NCBI RefSeq assembly: GCF_002865645.1
Contig: NW_020194589.1
Location: 852,812 to 916,811 of the forward strand
Source: Hyaloscypha bicolor E
Taxonomy: Eukaryota; Ascomycota; Leotiomycetes; Helotiales; Hyaloscyphaceae
Direction of reading: 5' to 3'
DNA: 64,000 nucleotides
Shown here: positions 38,331 to 49,697 of the stretch, piece after piece
Position numbering within the stretch: the stretch's first letter is position 1
How the letters are laid out: each line of letters starts with the position of its first letter
Translations under genes and position numbers: made by a program
Notes under the pieces: model-generated
The model's input: only the letters and a program-made list of their open reading frames with translations
Told to the model about the DNA's origin: nothing
The model's database searches: none

Positions 38331-38530
38331 TTTGAGTATATAATCTAAATAGAATAAGAATAAAAGATGTGAGAATAGAGAGAGTGAAAAATTAAAGGGT
38401 GCGGGGTAGAAAGCGGTAAGGAATCAATAAGGAATCAATACGTATCAATACTTACTAATACCTTATTAATACCAGTAACTATCGATTCCTTATCGATACC
38501 TCAGGTATTTTTGCCGAGCCTGCTGCTTCT

Positions 38531-39665
38531 CAGAGGTCCATTCGCCCCAAGAGCAGTCTTTGGCCTGCGTGTCAGACTACATTGACACGTGGTTTTCTGT
38601 TCCCAGTTCTGAGCATGTAAAGGCCTAGAAGCTGCCTCCTTAATATTGGCGGATGCCAGTTGCAAGACTTATGGCCGCGTCCTCCGTAATTGCTCCAGAT
38701 CTTGTAAGGGATGCCAGAAAGGTGCCCAATATCTCGCCCTGAGCCTTCTGCGCTTTCCCCGCAGCTTAATCAAAGACATCGTTAATGCTACTACTCATAA
38801 TTGTAAACAAAACTGCAGGTGAATCAGAATGTAGATGAGCGATGGTCTAAAGGGAAGACAAATTGTAATAACTTCCTTGAAAAACTGTTTGAACCAGTAA
38901 GCCGTCCGCAGAATTCGTCAGCACTGAAACGTAGCAGTCATCGCGCCATCTGGTTGGTTTCCGGGTCGGGGGTGTGAGGTGCCGAAGCCATTTTAATGGA
39001 AGGCTTTGATGGAGGCAAGAGAGGATCGTTTAACTAGATAAAGATTAAAGGAGAAAACTCTGCCCTTAGGACTAGAAAGAAGCTTGCTTCTTATATTTCT
39101 CTCCTCAAGAGCCCGACTCACTATTATATACTATTTCTCGGTGGTTCTCTATTCTTCTTACCGGAATATTAGCGCTCTAGACGCACCTTATTAGTAATAA
39201 TTTACAATTATTAATATATATTACTAATAATAACTCGCGATTATTATAGCAACTTTAATAACGTTTTAATTAGAAAATAGTAATTATTTTTCTTTTATAA
39301 GTACCAAAGGAGTTTATTATTTATAATTTCTTTTTATAATTATTATAAAGTAATAATAAATTTATTTCTCTTTATTATTAATAATTTCAAATATTAACTT
39401 AATAAAATATTCCTAAAAGCTTTTCTCTTATATATAAGTTTTATTAATTATAAAGTTTATAAAAAAATTATTTATAAGACTTATATAATATAATATATTA
39501 ATAAATAAATAAGATTTTTATAGCTTAAAATATAAAATGTATTTTAAAATATTTATTTTATAATTATAAAGTAATAATTATTATAATCTGTTACTTTATA
39601 ATTACATTTTTATAAAAGTAAAATAATAAATCTAATAAATCCCTTTAACCCCTTTAGTCGTGACG
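38531..39665. other. Intergenic, then an AT-rich relic (39160-39655)
   Basis: No gene in 38531-39010. 39010-39655 drops into AT-rich DNA without recognisable ends or domains, probably an old RIP-mutated repeat. Confidence 0.4.
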
Positions 39666-40380
39666 TTAAGTCCGACTATTAACCAGAGAATAATAATACG
39701 ACCCGCTCCAAGAATACTGAAGCATTGTGTACAGAGGCAACAAATTCTCAATAATAAGAAATTCTATTGGTGGGATCCGAACTTCTGCAGCCCGCCTGGC
39801 TGGCTCGGCACCCAAGGCTGTAAAGCCCCGCATCACCATGGTCTCAGCAATGCTTAATTGCTCCGCATCGGAGGATAGGTATAGCGGGCGGATAGTCGGA
39901 GCTGGAGCTGGAGCTGTCCAGTAAACCTCGGAGGACGGGTTGAGGCAGCAGATCATAGAGTGCATGACACAACACTTGCACCCACTACAGCGAGGCTGCC
40001 AGCTCAGATGACAGGCCGATAGATACCATCTGGAGTGTGAAAATCGACCACGCTCCCAAATGAGAACAGGAAACGGAGGTTGGAAATGCTCCCTAAGCCG
40101 CCCTCAGAAATAGAGTTGGATATTAGGACCGCGCGAATAGTGTTGGTGGGAGGCATTACTGTGGTTTGCTATTAGCAGCTAGCTTGTGTCCCTCGATCCT
40201 TTAAGTAAGCGGTGAGTTGCACGCTTGTGGTGTCAGAGTACCAGAAAAGTACTTTAACAATCTTGCAATCTCAGACTCTCATCGGTTCGTGGGCTTTGCC
40301 GCGAACCATACGCGGCAGAGGGAGGCAAACAAGGCCGTCGCCATTCTCAATAGCGGTTAAGGTGTTGCCGCAGCCTCTGT
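39666..40380 (-). pseudogene. Unrecognised gene relic, minus strand
   Basis: Several minus-strand pieces look like protein: IENGDGLVCLPLPRMVRGKA near 40340, TIRAVLISNSISEGGLGS near 40140, and an open frame 39965-39666 with FTALGAEPARRAAEVR and PPIEFLIIENLLPLYTM. Stops and frame changes separate them. I do not recognise the family. Its end abuts AT-rich DNA at 39660. Confidence 0.3.
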
Positions 40381-40556
40381 GTCGAGAGCAAGTGCATCAA
40401 AGAACAGATGTAAATAGTGAAACCACACTCCCCTCTCGAGCAGGAAACAGACATGTGAGAGCCTTGCTCCGAGAAGCCGCAAATACGTGCACAGGATGAG
40501 GAGGGTTCTACGTGATCAGGAACAAATTCTTTGGAAAACTTGCGAACAGTTTTTAT

Positions 40557-41058
40557 GGGAAAATGTAAAACGACTCCCCCCGGGGGTGTCGATTGGGGGC
40601 CGGACTAACCTAAAGTAGAGAGGAACACCAAAAAATCTAGTTTTCCTTTAAATTTAATTTACTATATAAAGAATTATTATAGTTTAATTATTTTTTTATA
40701 TTATAGAAAGCAAAATTATAAGCTAATAAGATATAAAGTTTTTATTATATAATAATTAGTAATTTTTTTAAAAAAATTTTAAAGAAGGTAAGGAAAGTCG
40801 GAATTCCCAAGGCACTATGAGAGCCCGAAAATTTAGCGATCAAGTGCCTGGAACTAATTTACCCCTTACGCAATTATTGCCTTGCCTGTTCCACGCCCCA
40901 AATTAGAGCTCTTATATATAAACTTCCTTATATTTATATTAGGAAATCTGATTCGGGAAAAGGACTCAAGTAAGTACAAGCAACTAACTAGGCATTATTA
41001 AAACTCTAAAATCTATTGATACGTCTAATCGACAACCAGTGTCGTTTTACATTTTCCC
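40557..41058. mobile_element. MITE with perfect 8-bp target duplication, 502 bp
   Basis: Inverted ends GGGAAAATGTAAAACGAC, 18 bp perfect, then a second paired block TGTCGATT. The octamer GTTTTTAT flanks both ends exactly (40549-40556 and 41059-41066). An 8-bp duplication fits hAT-type transposition. The inside is partly AT-rich with no transposase. It lies 73 bp from the stop codon of copy 6 of the small family. Confidence 0.8.
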
Positions 41059-41131
41059 GTTTTTATAGCTAAGCACATTCGTTCGACATGACCCTCAAAA
41101 ATGCTTGTTCCGCAAGGTATTTATGTAACCT

Positions 41132-41552
41132 TCAAGCCTTCTTCAGCTTTCCGTCCTCAAGCTTTTGCCCCCGAGAGAGTGGGAATAGATGCGTATGCTC
41201 ATATCGAAGAGGCTCCCGGCCCGCTAGTTGATCCCGCATATCTACTAGGCAAGCCTGTAAGCGTCAACAACAACTAGGAAAAGCAGTACACCGAGAGAAC
41301 GTGAGAGGAGGAAAGCAAGGTAGCGTACAATGCTCAATTATCATGAAGCGTAGCGTAAGATATGCAATAATGACCCCGACAAGACTAATAATCGCACCGG
41401 TAAGGCCGAATGCGATTGCAATTGATATATCCGAAGAGACTGTTTAAGGATTAGAGAAGAGCTGAAAGGGGTGCGTAAAAGCCTCGGTGCAGAGCTGCAC
41501 GTGATGGGGCGTTTTTCGCAAGCCCTGGGTATAGCAAGGGTGACTTGCCCAT
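41132..41552 (-). CDS. Small LTLRAM/RHEHTH membrane protein, copy 6, with a GC-AG intron
   Basis: Exons 41552-41549, 41439-41329 and 41244-41132; 75 residues. Exon 2 reads MVSSDISIAIAFGLTGA, helix, AYLTLRFMIIEH; exon 3 has GREPLRYEHTHLFPLS (Tyr for the first His) and the basic tail KLEDGKLKKA. Intron 1 (109 nt) starts GCAAGT rather than GTAAGT, a GC donor with otherwise perfect consensus, and holds CACGTG at 41498-41503. Intron 2 (84 nt) is GTACGC...CTAG. TATA-like sequence lies at 41633-41640, about 85 nt upstream. Confidence 0.7.
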
Positions 41553-42661
41553 GATTGTATTGGTTTGAATTGATGTTTGAAATCGACTTTGGAAATCCAG
41601 CTTCCTTGGTTTGGGCCAAGTGGTCGCGGTTGAGAATATATAATTGAAAGAAATGGATGGTATGGATTTGTTAGGTTTGCGGCAGCAGGCAGCCTTGCCG
41701 GAACTTATTTCTGGTGTTCGGCTGTGGCGGCGCCGGCTGTGGCTGTGTGGTTGCGCTTTTTGCTTACCATCGTACACAACGGTTCATACGGAGTAGGGCC
41801 ACGGCAAGGCAGCTTAGGACAAAAATTATGCAGAGGGGTCGAACATTGACAGGGTCCCCACAAGCGGTTCAATCAAATCTCCTGGTGGCTGCCACATAAC
41901 GAATCTTGAGCCACACATCGCTTAATGTGATTCGTTCTCAGGTCCCCCCCCTCCCCCCACTAATTGCACCGCTGTTGGAAGCGCGGAGCAGCAATCCTCC
42001 GGCAGCATTGCTGCCCATACATCGTCTACGGAGCCACTCCACGCCACACCTCCAGGAGGTAAGGCTGGTGCTGTGGCTTTTGCAGCTCAACCATACCAAA
42101 GTAGAAATGCGGGTTTAGCTTCTCACCTGCTACAGAATTCTGCAGTCTGAGCGCTCTGTGGCGTGCGCTCGGAGTGATCGAACTGCCTTTAACGTTAGCT
42201 AAAGGGCCCTCCGAAGGTTTTGCCACCTGGTTTTCTTACCGTGAGGCGAGGTCACGTTTTTGGGGCTCACTGCCTACATGTAATAGTGCCATTTCCCCCC
42301 TCGTTCGTTCAGGTTTTGGCATTGCGGCGCGTCGCGTTGCTTGCGCCACCTAAAAGTGCGCCTCGCTTAAAAATACTAATAAAAGTATGCCTTACTCAAA
42401 AATATATTAATTTCCTTATTAATAAATATAAATAAAACTTGTTTTATTTTTATTTTAGTTCTTTAAGTTATATATATTTAATTTTATTAATTAAATAAAA
42501 TAATTTTATTATATTATTAAAGCTTTATTTTCTTCTTTATTTAAAAAGTTTATATAACTCAAATTATTATTAAAATTAATAGTTTTAGTTATAAATATAA
42601 GAATATATTAAATTAAAATATAATAAAATAATTCGTTATTAAGTAAAGCAGTTAAAGACTA
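41553..42661. other. Intergenic, AT-rich from 42365
   Basis: Apart from the promoter of copy 6, nothing is recognised. From about 42365 to the Pogo element the DNA is AT-rich, probably a repeat remnant. Confidence 0.4.
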
Positions 42662-42663
42662 TA

Positions 42664-44858
42664 TAACCGAAGTCCCTACCAAAAGCACGACCCCACCAAA
42701 AGCACGTGAATTGACGAGATTTCCCGAAACTTCCAAAAATTAGTATTTAATAACCATCTAATGGATTATAATAAAACTAAAGCAATACGTAGTATTAATT
42801 AAGAACTCGATATTATTTCAATTAAAAAAGCTATTTAAAGCGTTATAGTAAACTAATTGTCCGCATGGCTGTTTTCCTTGCTCCTACCACCATTGGTACT
42901 ACCCCCTGATCTGGCAGAACCACATTAGGTTATACGGGCAGTTCCACTAGTACCTTTACCTTAGGGAGCGCCTTTGTCCGATTTAACACTCTCGGAGCAG
43001 CTTTTTTTACCTTCGGAATAGTATAATTTGGCTGCTTCTTTGGTATCTTTTTGGCCACCGTAGCTCGCTCCTTCCCCCCTCCCCCTCTTGCGGCCTTAGC
43101 CCCCCCTATAGCTTTCTCCTTCGCTTTCCTCTCTTTTTCTAGCTTATTTTTGAGGGCATTTGCGGCTCTCTTGATTTTTCTTTCCAATTTCGCCTCCTCC
43201 TCAGCTGCTTTTAGTACTTCCTTTTGCTCCTGATATTCCCTAGCCTTGACTACCTATACAGGAGAGTAGCAATCGACAATACCCTTATTTGGCTGGCTAT
43301 AAAGATTCAAACGAACTCCTTGTCAACCCTTCTTTTTCTGGAGATTAATAGCCTTAAATAAGCCTCGGTTTTGGTATTATAGGCAAGCTACTTGTACAGA
43401 GAGATATAAGGTGGTAGCAAAGAGTTTCTTGACTTTGTCTTCAGTTAGTTCTTTATTATATATAAGCTGAAATCGACGAATTGCTTTTGAAGTCTTGGGT
43501 ATACGTAATTCCTGAGCCTTTTCAGGTAAAGAGAGCGTGGGACGAGTAATAGTCTTAATAATTATGCTTCTATCTATTAGCCAGATACCCGATTTGCGAA
43601 AAGCAGATTGGATATTTTCCTTAGTAAAAGCTTTATTAAATGCGATCTTGAATCTCGGCCAAAAAAGCCCTTTTATTATTCTAATGGTTCCCATTATTTC
43701 GTCTATTAGCTTATTGATTTTAATAAAGTAATATATCGAGAGAGGTTAGAAAAGGCCCATATTAAGAGATTAAAGGCAATAGGTTATATGAGGTGGTAAA
43801 ATCAGGAGAATTATACTATTTTGATTAGCCCAATCGACGAATGCCATATTAACGTGGCTTAAATATCCATCTACGATTAAAAGACGCTTTTGGGTCGTAC
43901 GTTTGGGTTTGGTATAGCGTTCAAAGATCTTCTAAAGCCATACTAGCCCGATCGCATTATTAGACTATCTATTACTTGAAACCATAAAATGTGCCTTCGA
44001 ATCTGTCTTTACTTTATTAACCCATATACTTATTAAATCGCCCGATTCGCCTTTATATATTAGAAGTAGTAGTATCCATTTTCCAATTACAGATATATAA
44101 GCCAAGATACTAATGAACTCCCGGCTTCTATCTTGCTTAGCCTTCATAATTCTCCCTAAACGTAAAGCTTCTTGTATTATTATTCTCTTCAAGGAATATC
44201 CAAACCCTATTAAGAATCCCTTTTTATCGAAATTATATATGTTTTCGGCTATAATTCTGTATTTTTCGATGACTATCGCAAGCTAGAGAGCCAGATACAC
44301 GTTAGTAAGTATTTAAGTAATAAATACACGAAATAATATTAGAAAATAGCTTATAATACTGAAAAAGAGTTAAAATATTAGGGCATATTCGGCACCGGCT
44401 CGTAAATTATTAATATTACGAAGGTACAGGCTTTTTAGCCTAATACTATAGCGCTTAACAAAATGGCCCACCCAGTTCTTCCCTACTTCTGCTTCCCTGA
44501 TTTCCTCTGCAAGATTCTTAATAATATAACTGGTGGGCGGCATTCCCCGATCCGTAAGGTGATTAATTCAATAAATTAGAACCTCTTCTTGCTTAATGGT
44601 AAGGCATTGGTGCCAAAATGAGTTGGCTTGCTGTCGAGTCTTCATAAGGCCCCGAATACATCGAGAAACAGCAGAACGCGAGTATTCATAGTACTTAGCT
44701 GCCTTGCTGTAATCAGTGAACTCCCCTCTTTGAATTGCACCAATTGCCTTCGTAATCCGAGCTGATTTGTCGATTCTAGCCATGGTTTTGGTACTGGTGG
44801 TGGGACGCGATTTAGCGTGTTTTTGGTCGGGTCGTGCTTTTGATAGGGAGTTCGGTTA
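42664..44858 (-). mobile_element. Pogo/Fot1-type Tc1-mariner transposon, 2,195 bp
   Basis: Inverted ends of about 42 bp with four mismatches; both start TAACCGAA and share CAAAAGCACGACCC. TA flanks each end (42662-42663, 44859-44860). Transposase is on the minus strand. Length and structure are those of complete Fot1-like elements. Confidence 0.85.
42930..44783 (-). pseudogene. Pogo-type DDE transposase with stops but no frameshift
   Basis: From the ATG at 44783 to the stop at 42930 everything reads in one frame. An N-terminal Psq-type helix-turn-helix (ITKAIGAIQRGEFTDYSKAA) is followed by a GKNWVGHFVKR block like the CENP-B/HTH_Tnp region. The catalytic part has ENIYNFDKKGFLIG, LLIVDGYLSHVNMAFVDWA and LPPHITYCL (D, D and the following region), then a very basic Lys-rich tail. 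About ten in-frame stops occur, typically where relatives have Gln or Trp, as RIP would cause. Not functional. Confidence 0.85.
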
Positions 44859-44860
44859 TA

Positions 44861-45509
44861 GGGTTTACTCTATTATATTATGTCAAAGTTGGGTCACTCT
44901 AGCTGCTGACATTCACTTCAGGTGACTAAGTGCGATTAATTGTCACAGGCACTGGCCGTTTCAATTAGACGTTTTGATCGTCAACCAGATCGTATCACGC
45001 TACGCTGCTGTTTTCTTGAAGCGAGACGTTGCGGTAGACAAGGAGACACTAGTCTTCGTTCTCTGCCGTCTGACATTGGTCACGTGATCATCCCACTGCT
45101 TTGGGATCGAGTTCCTACAACCCGTTATCAAGGAGCAGAGGACCTCTCTTCGTGACAATTCCTACACTACACAGCAAATTGCAGCAAGCAGTAGAATGAA
45201 ATCAGATGGGGAAATGGGAACCTCAAAAACTGTAAGGGCGCCACTAAGCGGAGTAAAAGGTAGCCCGGGGAGGTCTTCTAGGCATGCCAGCCGAAGGAGT
45301 TCTGCGACGAAACGCAAGTGAGCCGAACAGAAGTTCAAATAATTATGAGACCTATGGAACGAGCTCCGAAAGATTCGTTGTCGATTTTCCCCATCCAGTT
45401 TATCCTCCACTGCCAAACTCCAGGTAACCAGTGACCATGTGGAGACTAAACGCCAGCTAAACCTTGAACTCAATCTCCTAGCTTGGTATTTGCCCCTGCA
45501 TACTATGGC
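44861..45509. other. Intergenic
   Basis: No gene recognised; the ORF 45162-45473 (minus) has no family features. CACGTG occurs at 45081-45086. Confidence 0.4.
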
Positions 45510-45977
45510 TCAAGCCAGAGTAGAAATTCGCTTTCGACTGGAAGGGGATTGCCCAGCGAAGTGCGTATGCTCGTGCCGAAGGATATAATCGTGATCGACG
45601 GGACGTTGACATGTGTTACGTCCTATAGATACGCGTTGTTAGCTACGGGCTATCATACAAGCTGGCCAGAGTGTCCACAAGAGTACTTTTCGAAGGGTAG
45701 CAACGAGAAGGGAGTCAGGACATAGGAGTTTGAGAGAAATACCGGTATCATCAAGACACATTGCTCGCAAAGTCAGGTAGCTGATCCACACACCAATTAG
45801 ACTTATGCACACACTAACAATGCCAAAAGCGGTGCTGATAGAATCTGAGGAGCCTGCTGAGAGTATTACAAATTAGCCATCGTTGCACGGGGGTGGACGG
45901 TGTGGGAGGATGCGCAAGGCTGAAGTGAGAGAATTGAGCTTTGCACGTGGTGGCTTCCCCTGAGACAACTTACCCAT
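45510..45977 (-). CDS. Small LTLRAM/RHEHTH membrane protein, copy 7
   Basis: Exons 45977-45974, 45853-45743 and 45622-45510; 75 residues. Exon 2 reads MGSSDSISTAFGIVSV, helix with GVWISYLTLRAMCLDDT; exon 3 has DYILRHEHTHFAGQS and tail SSRKRISTLA. Intron 1 is 120 nt with CACGTG at 45944-45949; intron 2 is 120 nt, GTATTT...TATAG. A TATAAAG box is at 46061-46067, 84 nt upstream of the ATG. Upstream leader shares GCRTCGAAAATTT with copy 11. Closest in exon 2 to copy 12 (both GVWISYLTLRAM). Confidence 0.75.
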
Positions 45978-47060
45978 TGTTTGTTTTGACTGGATCAAAT
46001 CCAGTGACCAAATGCGACTTGTACGAAGAAAGGCTCGAAAATTTTCGATGCGGGTTTACATCTTTATACATCATACCGGAGGAGGAATGATGGGGACAGG
46101 TCCATGGGCTTCTGGGAGGGGTTGGCCGTGTTATCGTTGTTTTCGCATGCGCAAGGATTGTGACACCCACTTGGTATTAGACCACGGTGTCGATTGGCTG
46201 TGTTTCGTGCAGGCTTCCTGGATTTGTGAGGGACTCCCAGTGTGTCGCCTCATGTCAGCCTACAAATGAGCGACGGCAAGTTGAGCGCCCTTTTTTGAGC
46301 CAATAGAACTAAGCGATCCTCCAGTTCACCCCACACAAAGATTCGGTTACGTGCGAGATTTCCGGGCGCTGACCCTGGGTGACGAAAAAGGAAAGATCAA
46401 TAGGCGCAGAAACGCCAAAACGCCACAATTGGTTAGCTCAAATATGCGCTCACACGGCAGCGAGGGCATTATCGAGTTTGAAACATTTCCCCTACCTCCC
46501 CAGGCAACACAAAGAGCTTTCCATCAGCTACCTCAACGGTCGCGATTCTAAGAGGCGTCTATAATGTCGGCAGCGTAGGAGGAACAGATCCATCCGTAAC
46601 ATCTTTCGTGGCCAGGCTACCGCAGGCCTTGATTTGGCGCACTCAGTGAAGGTTGTTGCATTTTGGAGAGCAATGGAGTCACTAAGCAAGCCTCACCAGC
46701 AACCGGAAGTAAATCAACTTAACTAGAATTTCTAGCACGATAGTAACCTTGAACTATAAGCCAGAAGCCAGATATGGGAGCCTTGTCCGACTAAGAGAAA
46801 TGCAGAACGTAATCTCACTTCTCGGACAGGATAGGTCAATTGGGTTAAGGCTACGTAAACAATCTGACTCCAGCGCTGCAACCGAAAGCCAAGGAAGGAG
46901 CTTGCCATAAATAATAGATGAAGGAATTGGCGCCGGAGACCGCTAGTCATGTGTTGTTGACCGAGTGGACGAAGTGGAAAGAGTCTTGAACGGGAACCAC
47001 AATGTCGAAGTATAAAATAAAGGACGTTGCTTTCTGAGAAGTAGCGAATAGCGATGCTCT
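45978..47060. other. Intergenic
   Basis: Contains the leader and TATA box of copy 7. The ORFs at 46012-46564 (plus) and 46732-47064 (minus) show no domain. Nothing else seen. Confidence 0.4.
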
Positions 47061-47499
47061 TCACGCCACCTTCAGATCTCTATTTCCAGGCCCTTGTTGC
47101 TGAGACGACGGGAAGAGATGCGTATGAAGATGCTGAAAAACAGGTTCATGATCATCTCCACGCACTCGCCGATGCCGCTCATCTATCGAGGAAACTTGTG
47201 AGCATTGGGCCTTGCGGAGATAAAAGGAGAGAACAGAAAAACGTACACCTTTCCAATGTCATAGAGCGTAAAGTAAGACATGCAATAATGACGCCAACGA
47301 AACTGAGGCTTGCACCGATAAGTCCGAAGACAATTGCGATTGCTGCGTCTGAGGAGACTATTAGGGAGTCAGAGAAGTGGTGGGTAGTAAAAACGATCAC
47401 GAGAACGTATATGAAGCCGCGAGGCTGGAGTCAAGTGACAATTGCACGTGATGACACTTCTCTGGCAACCTCGGATGGAGATGTGCAGGCGCTTACCCA
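47061..47499 (-). CDS. Small LTLRAM/RHEHTH membrane protein, copy 8
   Basis: Exons 47499-47496, 47357-47247 and 47182-47061; 78 residues. Exon 2 reads MVSSDAAIAIVFGLIGA, helix with GVIIACLTLRSMTLER. Exon 3 has HEPVFQHLHTHLFPS, so the HEH core is changed to HLH while the later THL is kept. Intron 1 (138 nt) holds CACGTG at 47445-47450; intron 2 (64 nt) is GTACGT...ATAG; another in-phase acceptor lies 18 nt downstream. TATATA is at 47583-47588, 85 nt upstream. Confidence 0.7.
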
Positions 47500-47799
47500 T
47501 GATTGCTTGACTCGAAATAATCTTTAACGTTTGGGTATTTGTTTGATGAGAGGTGGGCTCGAAAGAGCGGTGCTCGAGAGAATATATAGAACTAAATAAA
47601 TGGGTGACCAGCCTTGGTGGTTCGAGCTCGCGCTGTGGGAACAAGGGTAAACCTGTACTCAACCTCATCCCCCACGAAAGTTTAGGCTTCAACACCCTTA
47701 TGTGATTCGTCAGCACTGCCACAGCCACTTTGCCCCAGCATCACCAACCCGCGCCTTTCCGTCCGTTACAACGTATCAGGGCTATCAAATATCCGTTGA

Positions 47800-47943
47800 G
47801 CTGCCACCAGGGACGAATTTCCGTGATCAAATATACCGCAAAATTGCAGCAAATCAGAGGTCTTAAATCAATGAATCTGGCGATATGATTTGCTGATTCA
47901 GTTCGCTTAGATGTGCACGGGCCAATTCGTCCCTGGTGGCAGC
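47800..47943. repeat. Nested inverted repeat (foldback element)
   Basis: Outer arms GCTGCCACCAGGGACGAATT (47800-47819) and its exact complement (47924-47943), 20 bp perfect. Inside lies a second perfect pair, CAGCAAATCA (47847-47856) and TGATTTGCTG (47886-47895). No clear target duplication. Could be a tiny MITE or a structured RNA element. Confidence 0.6.
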
Positions 47944-48436
47944 GCAGCGGATAGCGAGACCAGAAAGCCAACAGCACGAGCTTTCACCCTTCACTCCCTG
48001 TCTATTTCTGACTGGGTTCAAGGCTTATTTCCATTTCACCGTTGCATCTTATTTCCGTTCTTGGACAAGCGACCCAGCTTGTGGCACGAAGGCGGGCGGC
48101 ATTAGAAATCGTCCATCCGCTAAAAAGCGAGGAACACCGGATCTCAATGCAACCCCTAAAACTCTTTAAAACAACTTTGTGAGGTAGAAAAGAAGCATAT
48201 CTAACTTTTATGGAATTTTCTCGATAATTAAATATAATACGGAATTACGAGAATTTTATATGTATATATATTGCGAGAGTCAAGGTTGTGCGCGCCCTCG
48301 CTTAGCGAATTGGTCGAGTTTTAATGCCGCCCGCCTTCGTAGACCAATCATAACTCAACAGCCTTGCAGCCGTTGATCTGACCCAATACGGCGAAGGGTA
48401 GGGCTGAGATCGAGACATAGTGCTTTGGGGAAGTAC

Positions 48437-49093
48437 TGATTTCGGGAGTCATGGGTTCGTAGTGTTAAGTAATACTAATAGCGCTAATAAAGCCGAAGAA
48501 TATGCTAATGAACCCGAAGGCGATGCTAATTGCGGCGTCTGTGGAGACTGGGTCCCAGTAAGCAAACTAATCGAAGGAAATAGAGGGCAGTATCGAGACG
48601 AGCACCAGAGTCGCAGAATCCTCGTCGTTATACAAAGTACATTTGTGGAAGACCCACCCATTGTTGAGCTAATTGAGCTGTGGTTGAGAACTGGAGCAAG
48701 CTGAACAGAAGAATAGAACGAGGGGCTGCGAAAGAGTGACCGCAAGCTAAGTTCCTAAGCGTCCTTGCTGTTGGAGTATTTGATGATTTGAGCTGCGGAT
48801 TTTGAAGATTATGAGAGCTGAAAATGCTGCTGGGATGGCGCACTCGCGGATTCGAGGTGTTCGCGTTGTTTACGATGCAGGTCTGCAGAGCCGAGTGAAA
48901 ACGGAGAAACGTGCTGGGAGTTTCTAGTTGTGCATCTCAATGCAACTTGAACGTTTTCGAGCCAGCGGTTGTGATTCTGAGATAAGGTTAGTCGCTGAGA
49001 AAGCATAAAGAGAAAGGTGCACAGGGCTGCGGCAAGGATGGGAGACGCCAAGGGGTTGCTTCACGTGATTGCCATAGAACATAACTTACCAAA
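48437..49093 (-). pseudogene. Small LTLRAM/RHEHTH family, copy 9, pseudogene
   Basis: Exon 2 is still 111 nt (48547-48437) and starts STDAAISIAFGF after CCCAG, but paired one-base indels around its 24th and 30th codons create a TAA in frame, replacing the TLR part. The start site is lost: AATTTGGTAAG stands where other copies have ATGGGTAAG (49093-49084), and the donor remains. Intron 1 still has CACGTG (49072-49077). I find no RHEHTH exon downstream. Most similar to copy 11. Confidence 0.75.
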
Positions 49094-49697
49094 TTTTACT
49101 GGTTTTTGATCGAGTGGAAAGCTCCAAATAAAATAATGCATTAGAGAAGAGGGAACAAAAGTGGCGGCGAGGGTCAGCAGCTTTATGTGCCCTGCAAGAG
49201 AAAATTCGTCTGCACGTGTTTCTGCCAGTCATCAGGTTGGTGCCGCACTTAACTTACGTTCCAGAGGCACGTACTGCGCGGTGGAACGCAGAATTTCTCC
49301 CGTATTCCATCAACCTATAGGAATACGTAAAGGGAGGGTGACCCATTTTCCTTTGTACTTTTAGCGCCGGAAGTACCACCCCGCGCCACGTTCAAGCGTT
49401 CCACGAAGGGTGTGCATCGTTCTCCCATCAATATGCCCAGATCAGGATAGCCAGCAACGCAAGAGGCTTGAAACTCACGCAAGGCATTCTCGGCGTGGAA
49501 CGGCCATTCTGACGCAGGCTGGCAAGCCCTCGACCAGTTACAACAGGAAGCCACAATGGAATTGACAGAAGGGACGGTCTGACAGTCACGTGACTATCTC
49601 TGGCATCTCCGACGAATTCAATGAACTTTGAACGGCATTTATAACTATATGACTATACTCTTAGAAATTACTCTCTATAAATGCACTACGATCATCA

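Larger units (their letters stand above)
21821..38522 (-). mobile_element. hAT DNA transposon, RIP-degraded, carrying a nested LTR retrotransposon
   Basis: Terminal inverted repeats of 15 bp are perfect: CAGGCTCGGCAAAAA at 21821-21835 and its complement at 38508-38522. They are followed by subterminal GGTATCGATA-GGAATCGAT on each side. The octamer CTGCTTCT directly flanks both ends (21813-21820 and 38523-38530), the 8-bp target duplication typical of hAT elements. Removing the nested LTR element (13,091 bp plus one 5-bp duplication) leaves 3,606 bp, a normal hAT size. The transposase is on the minus strand in the right part. Confidence 0.9.

Noticed and set aside
39765..39860. tRNA-like 3' end (GTTCGGATCCCACCA on the minus strand)
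   Set aside because: No matching D and anticodon arms; the sequence lies inside a protein-like relic.
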